Source: Armatimonadota bacterium
GTDB taxonomy: Bacteria; Armatimonadota; UBA5829; DTJY01
Assembly: GCA_023511795.1 (NCBI GenBank)
Contig: JAIMAU010000013.1
Coordinates: 1-60,899 of the forward strand
DNA length: 60,899 nt
Reading direction: 5' to 3'
Shown here: positions 27,423 to 35,665 of the stretch, one piece after another
Layout: each line of letters opens with the position of its first letter
Position numbering within the stretch: position 1 is the stretch's first letter
Position numbers and translations under genes: made by a program
The notes under the pieces: generated by a model
The model's input: the letters and a program-made list of their open reading frames with translations, nothing else
Databases searched by the model: none
What the model was told of the DNA's origin: nothing

Positions 27423-28282
27423 CCGACCCACCTCGATAGTAGTGAAAGAAAGACAAAGGCAAAAACAAGAACTATATATCCAGAATAATCATGGAAAGTA
27501 TGCATAGCCTCGTAACCCATGAGGTCGCCAACCATCCCAATCATTGCGACTCTGAGCGAATTTATGACAAGGCTTAAAGGCAGTGTGGACAAGATGAGCA
27601 CCAATTTACCCCAAAGAGGGCCCTCTTTGATATAGGCAAAAAGCGTTGAGAACGCAAACAAAGATATTAACAGCCTAAACCCACTACACGGTGCTCCGAC
27701 TTCTACAGTAATATAAGGAAGATAGATAATTACTCCAGCTCTCTCTGCATTGAATCCAAATAGTTTTAACAACCATGTGCCGCCGATTGTTGAGAGTATT
27801 TGTATTTTGAAACTCATTGTTGCAATAAGAAAGCTTGGAATTACGCACATGAAAAATAAGAATAGGATTGGGAAAAGGAGCTCTCTTAGTATTTCCATGC
27901 CGAAAAGAAGAGCCACAATGCCGCAGAGAATTATGGGAAGCATCAACCCAGCAACGCTTCGTGCGTCGCCCCAAAGCGAAAGCAGCGCAATAATACCGGC
28001 GGGTATAATGAAAAGCCAACCGCGAGCAGAGGGTTTTATTTCTAGTTTTCTTAGCTCTTTCCTCTTTAGGTATATGATGAAAGCAGAAATTGGTGGTATC
28101 AGGAATCCATGTGAATAGTAGCTATCTTTAACAGTCCACTGTTGGTACCACCATCTAAAAACAGGCACATAAAGCACCAAAAGCAAGACGCAGCTTACAG
28201 CAATTAGCGAATATGTAAGCAAATTCCAATCACTTGTGCTTTTAATGGTGTTGGAACTTTCAAGCCTTGTTTCTTTTTCCAC
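27389..28282 (-). CDS. epsH: Exosortase (EpsH/Xrt family)
   Basis: 297 aa with about eight membrane helices. The proposed catalytic triad is visible: Cys199 in GAPCSGFRLL, Arg244 in NSLRVAMIG and His264 (or 261) in MHTFHDYSGY. Exosortases are membrane transpeptidase-like enzymes that recognise the C-terminal PEP motif, helix and basic tail of exported proteins and cleave and attach them. Its likely substrate is the PEP-CTERM protein at 33643-34515. GTG start at 28282 with GGGGAAG upstream. It overlaps epsI by more than 30 bp, which indicates coupled expression. Confidence 0.93.
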   Translation of the reverse strand: MEKETRLESSNTIKSTSDWNLLTYSLIAVSCVLLLVLYVPVFRWWYQQWTVKDSYYSHGFLIPPISAFIIYLKRKELRKLEIKPSARGWLFIIPAGIIALLSLWGDARSVAGLMLPIILCGIVALLFGMEILRELLFPILFLFFMCVIPSFLIATMSFKIQILSTIGGTWLLKLFGFNAERAGVIIYLPYITVEVGAPCSGFRLLISLFAFSTLFAYIKEGPLWGKLVLILSTLPLSLVINSLRVAMIGMVGDLMGYEAMHTFHDYSGYIVLVFAFVFLSLLSRWVGCRKYSQMLYS

Positions 28283-28303
28283 TATTACTTCCCCGCACTT
28301 TGT

Positions 28304-29236
28304 TTATTGCTTATTTCTTCTGTAAAATTCCACAGCCCTGGCTACGCCCTCGGCAAATGATATTTTAGCCTTCCATCCTAATTTAGTCTTTGCTTTGGTT
28401 GCATCGAAACAACTCCTTCTGATTTCACCCGGGCGCTCGTCTGCATATATCGGCTCTTGGGAGCTTCCTACGGCGGCTCGAACGGTATCGAAGACCTCCC
28501 GGTCAGTAGTTTCCTTTTCTGTTCCTATGTTGAAAACTCCGCAAGCCTCACTTTGCATTGCAAGAATATTAGCCTCAACTACATCCTGGACGTATACATA
28601 ATCTCTAGTTTTGCTTCCATTTCCGAATATACGACACGGCTCGCCAGCAAGCATTCGGTTGGCAAAAACTGCTACAACGCCTCCTTCACCATGTGGCACT
28701 TGGCGTGGGCCAAAGACGTTTGCATACCTTAGAATGACATACTGCATACCAACTCTTGAAGCTTCTAATTCTAAATATTTTTCAAAGGTATTCTTCGAAA
28801 TACCATAAGCCGAAAGTGGCTTAATCGGATGGTCTTCATCGATCGGAACGTACTCCGGATCGCCATAAACAGCAGCAGTAGATGCATATATAAAGCGCCG
28901 AACGCCGTGCTCACACGCGCTTTTAAGGAGGTTAATACCTCCAATTATATTAATATGAGCGTCGGTTGCTGGATCGCTCACAGATTTAGTGACATCCACC
29001 TGAGCTGCATGGTGATTAATTATTGTTGGTTTCTCTTTGTCGAAAACTTCTTCTATTGCTTTGTAATCACGCAAGTCAACTTGATAAAACGATGCCTTTG
29101 GATTTACGTTTTTGAGCATTCCACTCGATAAATCGTCAACGATTACCACCCGATAACCTTCTGAGATAAGCCTATCAGCAATATGGGAGCCTATGAACCC
29201 GGCCCCCCCAGTAACCAATACCGTGACTTTTGTCAT
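28304..29236 (-). CDS. NAD-dependent sugar-nucleotide epimerase (GalE-like)
   Basis: 310 aa extended SDR. GGAGFIGSH binds NAD, Thr120 and Tyr144/Lys148 (YGISK) form the active site; HHAAQVDVTKSVSDP is typical of UDP-glucose/UDP-GlcNAc 4-epimerases. Makes UDP-galactose- or UDP-GalNAc-type donors for the operon; the sugar cannot be told apart here. ATG 29236 is chosen because it avoids overlap and starts right before the conserved first strand. Confidence 0.88.
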   Translation of the reverse strand: MTKVTVLVTGGAGFIGSHIADRLISEGYRVVIVDDLSSGMLKNVNPKASFYQVDLRDYKAIEEVFDKEKPTIINHHAAQVDVTKSVSDPATDAHINIIGGINLLKSACEHGVRRFIYASTAAVYGDPEYVPIDEDHPIKPLSAYGISKNTFEKYLELEASRVGMQYVILRYANVFGPRQVPHGEGGVVAVFANRMLAGEPCRIFGNGSKTRDYVYVQDVVEANILAMQSEACGVFNIGTEKETTDREVFDTVRAAVGSSQEPIYADERPGEIRRSCFDATKAKTKLGWKAKISFAEGVARAVEFYRRNKQ

Positions 29237-29240
29237 TAGG

Positions 29241-29957
29241 TCAATGTGCACCCGTACCTTTAATAACAGCGGGTATTGTCAACAAAAGAATTTTTAGGTC
29301 CAGCCATAAAGACTGATTGCGAATGTATTCGAGATCAAGCTCAACCCAACGGTCAAAGCCTATGTTGCTTCTACCGGATATTTGCCACAGACATGTAATG
29401 CCTGGGATAACATTCAGACGCTGGCGATCGCGAGCAGTATATTGTGCTACCTCAACTGGCAATGGTGGGCGAGGGCCTACTAAGCTCATATCACCTTTTA
29501 AAACATTAAATAGCTGTGGTAACTCATCAATGCTAGTCTTGCGTATAATGCGGCCGACTTTAGTAATTCTTGGGTCATTCTTTATCTTAAATATCGGCCC
29601 ATCCGCTTCGTTTAGATGTCTAAGTTCAGCAAGTCTTTTATCAGCGTCTCTGAACATTGAGCGAAACTTGTAAAAAGTAAATTCCCGCCCGTTTTTTCCT
29701 ACCCTAGTCTGCTTGTAAATTATCGGTCCTTCCGATTCCAGTTTAATTGCCAATGCAACAAGCAACATTAACGGAGCCAAGATAATTAGCATCATAAGGG
29801 AAATTACTACGTCTAGACAGCGCTTGATTATCTGTCCTAGTGGCGAAAGCGGAGACTGTATTTCTAAAGGTTCTTCTAATGAGTTCTTTTTTTGCGTCAG
29901 CTCTTTGTCTCCTACAGTCGTATGGTGTCCACTTTTATCTAAGCTGCCTGTATTCAT
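29241..29957 (-). CDS. Initiating undecaprenyl-phosphate sugar-phosphotransferase
   Basis: 238 aa, bacterial sugar transferase family. After a polar N-terminus, KRCLDVVISLMMLIILAPLM is the re-entrant membrane helix; then TRVGKNGREFTFYKFRSM, DELPQLFNVLKGDMSLVGPR and PGITCLWQISGRS give the full catalytic signature. It transfers a sugar-1-phosphate to undecaprenyl phosphate, the priming step. It is the short monotopic form without the extra N-terminal helices of WcaJ. ATG 29957 has AAGG upstream; the in-frame TTG at 29966 is less likely. Confidence 0.92.
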   Translation of the reverse strand: MNTGSLDKSGHHTTVGDKELTQKKNSLEEPLEIQSPLSPLGQIIKRCLDVVISLMMLIILAPLMLLVALAIKLESEGPIIYKQTRVGKNGREFTFYKFRSMFRDADKRLAELRHLNEADGPIFKIKNDPRITKVGRIIRKTSIDELPQLFNVLKGDMSLVGPRPPLPVEVAQYTARDRQRLNVIPGITCLWQISGRSNIGFDRWVELDLEYIRNQSLWLDLKILLLTIPAVIKGTGAH

Positions 29958-29971
29958 CAGGACCAACCTTA

Positions 29972-32134
29972 TTATTGATCTACTTCACTTTCGTCTTGCT
30001 CTTTTGTTTTCTCTGGAATTGCGCCAAGTATTTTAGACTCCATTGGCTCTTTAACTTTGCCGTCCTTGATTATGAAGTCCTCATATGAACGCCTATAGTG
30101 GTAGTAGCCATGGCTGTCCTCTGGCCTCACTCTGTTTAGAACTGCACCAATAGTGTTTGCGCCGATTTGCTCCAGTCTGCTTCGGAATTCAGCTTCTGCT
30201 CCACGAGGCACACGACCCGCTGAGTGCACGATAATTACGTTTTTTATGATTGCCGCAAGCAGTGTACTGTCTGCAAAGGCGACGCCCGAGGGGCTATCAA
30301 ACAATACAAAATCGGCTAGCTTGCTAATATCCTCTACAAATTTCTTCATTTCCGGCGACCGGAACAATCGAACTGGGTTGCTAGGAACTGGACCAGATGG
30401 AATTAATAGTAAACCATCTTCTCCAACTGGCACAACCGCATCTGCTATTCCAAGTTGTCCGGCGAGGATATTGCTAAGCCCTTTTTCATTCTGCACGCCA
30501 AACAATATATGCAACGAGGGCCGCCTAAAATCACTGTCAACTATTATCGTTCTAGCGCCATTTCTTGCAAGGGTTCGCCCTAGATTTGCAACTGTAGTAG
30601 ATCTACCAACACCGGGCTCGGCGCTTGCAATCAGAATTGCTGGTGTTCTGGCTTCTTGATTTGCAAACCATAGGTTTGTTGATAATATTTGATAAGAGGC
30701 CTCTATTACTGGTAATTGCGTATCGCCAATTAAAGCTTTTTGGTCTGAGAGTGGTACTACCGCAAACACCGGCACACCCAACAAAGCCTCTGCTTCCTCT
30801 GGGGTCTTAATGGTGTTATCTAGATAATGGAATAAGAACGCAAGCCCCGCCCCAAGAAGTGGTCCAAAGATAATAGCTAACATCAGCTTTAAGCCTCTCC
30901 GCATTTCAAGTCTTCGCACTATAGCGGGGTCAATCTGCTGTATAGAACTAGCGTTTTGTGCTTCACGCTCTTTGATTCTTGCCTCGTCGAGTTTTGATTT
31001 TAAGAGAGAATATGTCTCCTCAGCATTCTTTTGATCAAGAGTAAGCTGAGCTAGCCTCATTTCTTTTTCAGGAAGTGTTTCTAGTTCAGGGGTTAGCTCG
31101 TCTATTAATTGTTTTGCTGCTATATATTGAGATTGCGCGGCTACGTAAGTTGCTTGCGACTCTAAAAAGTTAGAAAGAATTGAGTCATAAATTGGGTTTG
31201 AAGCTGTCGAAAGACTGGAAATTATTCGCTCTTGTTCTTTCTTTTTTAAGTCTTCAATTTGCTCGTCAATTTTTTTCAACTGAGCCAGTAACGGCTTCAT
31301 TTCCGGATGGGCATCTGTTTTTCCGCCAATTTCGCGCATTCGCTGGATATCAAGTTCTAGTTTGATACGCGAACTTTGGAGTTCTTGCCAGATTGGATTT
31401 TCCATTATTACTTCGCTGGCTTTTCTCATAATCGGTTCTTTTGCCAGCTGTTGCTTTAGGATTTCCATCTGGCTTTTTGCTTCATCGGCTTTTATTCGCG
31501 CTGATGCCGCTTGATTTTGTATACTTTCCAAGCGCTGCATCAGCAATGTGCTTTGTTCTGGGAGAGAAACAACTTTATTTTTTTCTTTAAAATCTCTTAC
31601 GGCAGCTTGCGCCTCTAGCATTTCCTGCCTTGCAATAGGCAGTCTTTGTTCGATGAACTGTCTGCTTTTTGTAGTTTCGCCACGTTGTAGCTCGTTATAA
31701 AAACGTTTAAACTCAGCCGCCAAAGTATCAGCGGTTGCTTTTGCCTCCGCTTGGCTTGTTGAGTTTACTTTGATAAGAAGAATCTCAGTGTTCTTTACAG
31801 GCTCGACAACTACGGTTCTCAGGATTTCTTCCGGCGTTGATGTTATGCCAAGTTCATATAGTGTTTGTGCAGTTCGGTCAAGTACTGTTTGACTCCCTGC
31901 TATGTATGCCAGGTTCGATACCCTGATTTGGACTTCCATGTTATATATGTACGGCGGTTGGTAGATTGTTACTTCCGCCTGCTCGGGGCGCCGCTCCATA
32001 ACCGTCGTATAAGCTTCCCATCTGGTTTTTGTAAAAAGAATGCTTAGCCCAACAATCAATACGCAAACCAGGGTAGTGGTAACAATTAGCCACTTTCTCT
32101 TGCGAAGTATCCTATAATACCGCCAAAGTTCCAA
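29972..32134 (-). CDS. Wzc-like chain-length protein fused to BY-kinase-type ATPase with altered P-loop
   Basis: 720 aa inner-membrane copolymerase. Helix 1 (about 14-34) and helix 2 (about 408-432) flank a long periplasmic coiled-coil region with a Wzz domain. The cytoplasmic ATPase has AEPGVGRSTT where bacterial tyrosine kinases have GxxGxGKS/T: the P-loop Lys is Arg511 (codon AGA). Walker A' is VDSDFRRP; Walker B reads FVLFDSPSG. The tail is Tyr-rich (GYYHYRRSY), as in autophosphorylating Wzc. The Lys-to-Arg change may impair or alter catalysis. TTG start at 32134 with GGAGGTG upstream. It controls polymer length and drives export with the Wza-like protein encoded just before it. Confidence 0.9.
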   Translation of the reverse strand: MELWRYYRILRKRKWLIVTTTLVCVLIVGLSILFTKTRWEAYTTVMERRPEQAEVTIYQPPYIYNMEVQIRVSNLAYIAGSQTVLDRTAQTLYELGITSTPEEILRTVVVEPVKNTEILLIKVNSTSQAEAKATADTLAAEFKRFYNELQRGETTKSRQFIEQRLPIARQEMLEAQAAVRDFKEKNKVVSLPEQSTLLMQRLESIQNQAASARIKADEAKSQMEILKQQLAKEPIMRKASEVIMENPIWQELQSSRIKLELDIQRMREIGGKTDAHPEMKPLLAQLKKIDEQIEDLKKKEQERIISSLSTASNPIYDSILSNFLESQATYVAAQSQYIAAKQLIDELTPELETLPEKEMRLAQLTLDQKNAEETYSLLKSKLDEARIKEREAQNASSIQQIDPAIVRRLEMRRGLKLMLAIIFGPLLGAGLAFLFHYLDNTIKTPEEAEALLGVPVFAVVPLSDQKALIGDTQLPVIEASYQILSTNLWFANQEARTPAILIASAEPGVGRSTTVANLGRTLARNGARTIIVDSDFRRPSLHILFGVQNEKGLSNILAGQLGIADAVVPVGEDGLLLIPSGPVPSNPVRLFRSPEMKKFVEDISKLADFVLFDSPSGVAFADSTLLAAIIKNVIIVHSAGRVPRGAEAEFRSRLEQIGANTIGAVLNRVRPEDSHGYYHYRRSYEDFIIKDGKVKEPMESKILGAIPEKTKEQDESEVDQ

Positions 32135-32163
32135 TTAGATATAACACCTCCAAATGGGGCTTG

Positions 32164-33090
32164 TTAGAATCCGAGTATTTTAAATAAGTATGTAGTGTTA
32201 ACAACAGCGCTTACTACCCCCGAGATCTTGTTCCAATCAGGTCTGGATGTCTCAGGCACATAAACTATGTCACCTGGCTTGAGTGCTATAGTCTGGCTTA
32301 GATCAGCTTTCTTCAAAACTTTGCTCATATTAACTTCGATTCTCTCGGGATTATTTATATCTCCGCGGATTATTGTCGTCTTGCTTAATATACCACGGTC
32401 TGTTGGTCCGGCGGCGTTGGCTATCGCATCCATAACGGTCATGCCTTCCTTCCAACGGTATTGACCAGGCCGTAGCACTTCTCCAAGCACAAAATATTTA
32501 TTCTTTGTGTCTTCTGGTATGTATATTACATCTCCTGCTTGAATTTCTAAGTTCTGAGTCATATCGCCTTTATAGAAGAGATCATAAAGATTTAGAGGCT
32601 GGGCTTCATTACTACCTTTTCGAGTAATTGTTGCTCCTTTTAAATCAGCTTGTTCTGTAAAGCTACCTGCTTGGGCAATGATTTCCAGTACGCGATCACC
32701 TGGACGAAATTCATGCAAACCAGGGCGGTTTACTTGACCGAGAACGTATGCTTTGGGCGAATGAAACTGAACTATAGTAACCTGGATATTGGGGTCAGTC
32801 AAATACGGACTAAGTCGTTCTTTTATTACCTTTAAAAGCTGTTGCTGTGTAAGTCCTTTGGCACGAATTGGTTCTTCTACCAATGGAATAGAAATATTAC
32901 CTTCAGGATCAACCATTTGTTTTGTAGACAGCGCTGGATCGCCTATTGATTGAATTTCTATAACATCCTCGACATCCAGAACATACCCTGGTGGTGGAAC
33001 TGCTTCAGCAGCAAGGGAAACTCCAACCTGCGAGACCAAGAAGGACAGGAAAAGTAGCGCAAAAAAGCTGATTTTCATTGCGAACCTCAT
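32164..33090 (-). CDS. wza: Wza-like polysaccharide export protein
   Basis: 308 aa. Sec signal (core FFALLFLSFLVSQVGVSL) without a lipobox Cys, then the polysaccharide-export domain (about 33-110, PGYVLDVEDVIEI) and two SLBB modules (LGQVNRPGLHEFRPGDRVLE; LGEVLRPGQYRWKEGMTVMD), with a third PGDIVYVPE motif near the C-terminus. It forms the outer-membrane or periplasmic exit channel. First gene of the polysaccharide operon, with GGGAGGT upstream. Confidence 0.92.
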   Translation of the reverse strand: MRFAMKISFFALLFLSFLVSQVGVSLAAEAVPPPGYVLDVEDVIEIQSIGDPALSTKQMVDPEGNISIPLVEEPIRAKGLTQQQLLKVIKERLSPYLTDPNIQVTIVQFHSPKAYVLGQVNRPGLHEFRPGDRVLEIIAQAGSFTEQADLKGATITRKGSNEAQPLNLYDLFYKGDMTQNLEIQAGDVIYIPEDTKNKYFVLGEVLRPGQYRWKEGMTVMDAIANAAGPTDRGILSKTTIIRGDINNPERIEVNMSKVLKKADLSQTIALKPGDIVYVPETSRPDWNKISGVVSAVVNTTYLFKILGF

Positions 33091-33256
33091 TAAAAACTAC
33101 CTCCCACTCGTAAAAAGCGATGTGAGAGTACTTGTAACTTTAGAATAGAGCTCACCAACGCACAGCTCGACCATGGTAAAAATACCAGCACCATTTTTCA
33201 TTATGGCGTATATCACATTCACCTTTAGCTATCCAGCAGCTATAAGGCATCTTGAA

Positions 33257-33271
33257 TGCAGAAAATCTGCA
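33257..33271 (-). other. Small perfect hairpin in the polysaccharide operon leader
   Basis: TGCAGA-AAA-TCTGCA, a 6-bp perfect inverted repeat about 170 bp upstream of the wza-like start. It could be an operator or an RNA hairpin in the leader. The rest of 33091-33436 holds no ORF I can support and no riboswitch core I recognise. Confidence 0.3.
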
Positions 33272-33298
33272 AGCGTTCTGTGCTAAATTACGCAAACG

Positions 33299-33329
33299 AT
33301 AATAATTTGGTTCCTCTATCCCTCGTCAA
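33299..33329 (-). promoter_or_regulatory. Second sigma70-like candidate promoter of the polysaccharide operon
   Basis: Minus strand TTGACG (33329-33324), 19-bp spacer, TATTAT (33304-33299). The spacer is longer than ideal. It would give a leader of about 200 nt, shorter than that from the upstream candidate. Confidence 0.3.
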
Positions 33330-33436
33330 ATACCTCTAAAACTGCAGGTAGTACCTTTTATAAAGGGAAATTCAAAAACCTACTTTCAGCCTCACTATTT
33401 ATGAAAATAATGCTTTAACTTTTTAAAATCAGCAAG

Positions 33437-33465
33437 ATGTTAGCACCCCTGCAAACTCTTGTCAA
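33437..33465 (-). promoter_or_regulatory. Sigma70-like promoter candidate of the polysaccharide/exosortase operon
   Basis: Minus strand perfect TTGACA (33465-33460), 17-bp spacer, TAACAT (33442-33437, four of six matches). It would start transcription near 33430 with a leader of about 340 nt before the wza-like gene. Its -35 box lies inside the dyad at 33451-33471. Confidence 0.4.
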
Positions 33466-33471
33466 GTTTGC
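33451..33471. promoter_or_regulatory. Operator/enhancer-like dyad between divergent promoters
   Basis: GCAAACT, 7-nt spacer, AGTTTGC: a perfect 7-bp inverted repeat. Its centre is about 103 bp upstream of the predicted sigma54 start of the PEP-CTERM gene, the usual range for enhancer-binding proteins, and it covers the -35 box of the divergent operon promoter. The binding protein is unknown. Confidence 0.4.
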
Positions 33472-33537
33472 GACACTAGGTCTTCACAATTACCACTAAT
33501 CAATAAAAACAATTTTTTATCGCAAAACTTATCAAAT

Positions 33538-33553
33538 TGGCCCAATTCTTGCA
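33538..33553 (+). promoter_or_regulatory. Sigma54 (-24/-12) promoter of the PEP-CTERM gene
   Basis: TGGCCC-AATTC-TTGCA, preceded by T. The invariant GG and GC are exactly 10 bp apart and 14 of 16 positions are compatible with the TGGCACN5TTGCA consensus. Predicted start near 33564, leader of about 79 nt to ATG 33643. Sigma54 control of PEP-CTERM genes is known from XrtA/PrsK/PrsR systems. Confidence 0.7.
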
Positions 33554-33642
33554 CTAGTCATATTTGAATGCTGTACAAAGCAAAGTTTAGATGGTCATAA
33601 ACCGTTGTTGACTTAATTGATTTTGAAAGGATGGGTGGTGAA

Positions 33643-34515
33643 ATGAGAATAAGGGCCATATTTTTAACGTTAATTCTTACGGTGGCGCTGTTCGGAGCCG
33701 TCGCAGCAAAGCCTGCAGGGCAAGGAGCATTCCTTTTGGAATATTCAGACACAATCCAGCAGCTTGTTAGCCAAGTTGAAGATAGCCGACTTGTAGCCCT
33801 GCGGTATGCCAAGCATTTCCGCACGGACCCATCCAGCGTGCTTACCTTCTTCAGGAATGAACTGTCGGTTGTTAAACTTCCAGAGGATATGTCGCTTCAA
33901 GTCTATTATCTTGATGAAGCACATAATATAGTAAGCGAAACCCGAGAGTTTAAAGCCGGCACATGGGTATTTGCTAACAAAGCAGGTGCACCAATCTTGG
34001 AAATAGGAACAGGCAATCCACTTGCTTCCACGCTTTTAACAGGCGCACTTCCAAAGAAGACAATTGATGGGCTGAAGGCATCGAATACAAGCTCAGCAGT
34101 GAAAAATGATAAAGTTGCAGTTCAAGTTCTCGAGCAACCACCAACAGAGCTTCCGAAGATTACACCTGAAAGTGCTGGTCAGGGTGCAGCATTGGCTAAA
34201 CCCGCTGAAACTGTGGCGGCAAACACGAGCGTTCAGATACCATCAACTCCTTCACCGGTTGGAACCGGTTCTGGACTGGGTTCTGTAAATTGGCTAATTC
34301 CGCTGGGTGTTGTAGGCGTTGCAGTTGCGATGGGTGGTGGCGGAGGCGGAGGCGATAATGGCATAATAATTCCTCCAGATAACCCTCCGGATAATGGTGG
34401 TGGCGGAGGCGGAGGAACAAATCCTCCAGTTGTCCCAGAGCCTACTAGTATATTAACTTTGGCTTCAGGAATAGCTACCTTAGCATCCGTCAGAATCCTA
34501 CGCCGGCGTAAATAG
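33643..34515 (+). CDS. PEP-CTERM sorting-domain protein with internal membrane helix and glycine tracts
   Basis: 290 aa. Sec signal (1-22), a soluble domain of unknown function (about 25-150), a Pro/Ser/Thr/Ala-rich region (about 165-212), a hydrophobic segment (216-231, NWLIPLGVVGVAVAM), two Gly7 tracts (231-237, 252-258) around a Pro/Asp-rich spacer, and a C-terminal PEP-CTERM signal: VPEPTS (264-269), helix to about 283, RRRK end. Start ATG 33643 has GGTGG upstream; the in-frame ATG at 33631 has its ribosome site too close. The expected substrate of the exosortase in the divergent operon. Probably an envelope or matrix protein; the internal helix would leave it membrane-bound even after C-terminal cleavage. 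Confidence 0.9.
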   Translation: MRIRAIFLTLILTVALFGAVAAKPAGQGAFLLEYSDTIQQLVSQVEDSRLVALRYAKHFRTDPSSVLTFFRNELSVVKLPEDMSLQVYYLDEAHNIVSETREFKAGTWVFANKAGAPILEIGTGNPLASTLLTGALPKKTIDGLKASNTSSAVKNDKVAVQVLEQPPTELPKITPESAGQGAALAKPAETVAANTSVQIPSTPSPVGTGSGLGSVNWLIPLGVVGVAVAMGGGGGGGDNGIIIPPDNPPDNGGGGGGGTNPPVVPEPTSILTLASGIATLASVRILRRRK

Positions 34516-34542
34516 CTAACAGCAACTATTAGAAAGAGCAAC

Positions 34543-34581
34543 AAAAAGAAGGGTGTACCAATTTGATACACCCTTCTTTTT
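34543..34581. terminator. Strong bidirectional terminator
   Basis: A perfect 15-bp inverted repeat (34543-34557 with 34567-34581), loop of 9 nt, A-rich on the left and T-rich on the right (CTTTTTGTTTT). It ends the PEP-CTERM transcript on the plus strand and can stop the Tad operon on the minus strand. Confidence 0.9.
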
Positions 34582-34710
34582 GTTTTAATTGGTTCTTGCT
34601 TTATAAAATTTGGGGAGGACCTTTACAAGATATAAATAGTTTCCCCAATCATGAAATAGGCCGTTGTCTTAAGCATCAGCAAGCAAATAGTTTATATGCT
34701 TTGTTTTGTT

Positions 34711-35646
34711 CTATCTGCTGCCAATCACACTGCCGAGCTGGCGAAATATCTGAATAAACGCCGGGCCTGCAATCACTACGAATAACGCAGGAAAAATAAA
34801 GAATACCAAGGGGAAAAGCATCTTGACTGGTAGCTTTGCTGCGGCTTCTCTTGCTTTCTGACTTCGCTGGGTTCGCAGCGTTTCTCCTTGGACGCGAAGA
34901 ACTTTCGCAATGCTTACGCCTAACTGGTCAGCTTGACAAACTGCGGTTACAAAAGAACTCAGCTCTGTAACTTTTACCCTCCTAGCCATATCTCTTAGTG
35001 CTTCCATCCGCATTTTACCTATTCTTATTTCCTGAAGGGCACGAGTCATTTCGTCGGAAAGCGGATTGTGCAATTTCTCAGTCACTTTTTGCATTGCACC
35101 GTCTAAACCTAAACCAGCCTCGACGCTCACGGTTAGCAAATCTAGCGTGTCTGCAAGAACTTTTCTAATCTGTGTTTGCCTATTATTAATTGCTCTTTGC
35201 AACAGGTAATCAGGAAGAATTATCCCGATGAAAACAATCAAAACGAACGCTAAAATCCTAATTGGTGGCTGAGCATCAATGAAATTGGATAATAGCGAGC
35301 CAAAGACAATAGATGCACCAGTAGAAAGAACTCTAAGCCCTACGAACTCTTTTGCACTTAGCGACCATGGACGACCTGCTGTTTCTAGCTTGTCATCAAT
35401 GGCACGAAGAGCTCCGGCAGGGGTGAAGCTGCTTACTAAGTTGGCAAGTTTTAGAAGTATTGGTGCTATTATTCGCTGTTTGATTGGTCTTTCAAGCTCG
35501 GCTTCGATTGAACTTAATATGGATGCATCCATCTCTTGATGTTGACGTATCCTGTCCTGAATTATTTCGCGCTCGGTTTTCATAGTTAGCCCGAGGAATA
35601 ACAACACGACAGTTCCAAAAGTCAATGCCGAAATGAGTATTAGCAT
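34711..35646 (-). CDS. tadC: Tad pilus inner-membrane protein TadC
   Basis: 311 aa, type II secretion F-domain protein with N-terminal helix, paired helices near 100-140 and a C-terminal helix (VKMLFPLVFFIFPALFVVIAG). VSVEAGLGLDGAMQKVTEKL marks the TadC side of the TadB/TadC pair forming the pilus platform. ATG 35646 follows AAAGGAG and avoids overlap; the longer frame from 35700 overlaps tadB. Last gene of the Tad operon. Confidence 0.92.
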   Translation of the reverse strand: MLILISALTFGTVVLLFLGLTMKTEREIIQDRIRQHQEMDASILSSIEAELERPIKQRIIAPILLKLANLVSSFTPAGALRAIDDKLETAGRPWSLSAKEFVGLRVLSTGASIVFGSLLSNFIDAQPPIRILAFVLIVFIGIILPDYLLQRAINNRQTQIRKVLADTLDLLTVSVEAGLGLDGAMQKVTEKLHNPLSDEMTRALQEIRIGKMRMEALRDMARRVKVTELSSFVTAVCQADQLGVSIAKVLRVQGETLRTQRSQKAREAAAKLPVKMLFPLVFFIFPALFVVIAGPAFIQIFRQLGSVIGSR

Positions 35647-35665
35647 TTCACGTCTCCTTTGATTC

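Noticed and set aside
30153-30659. 168-aa plus-strand open frame
   Set aside because: Antisense to the ATPase domain of the Wzc-like protein; no ribosome site or family motif.
33091-33430. Riboswitch (for example c-di-GMP type) in the polysaccharide operon leader
   Set aside because: I looked for the conserved core bases on the minus strand and found none; only a small 6-bp hairpin is visible.
34196-34571. Proline-rich minus-strand frames opposite the PEP-CTERM gene
   Set aside because: They mirror the Gly-rich codons of the plus-strand gene and run across the terminator.
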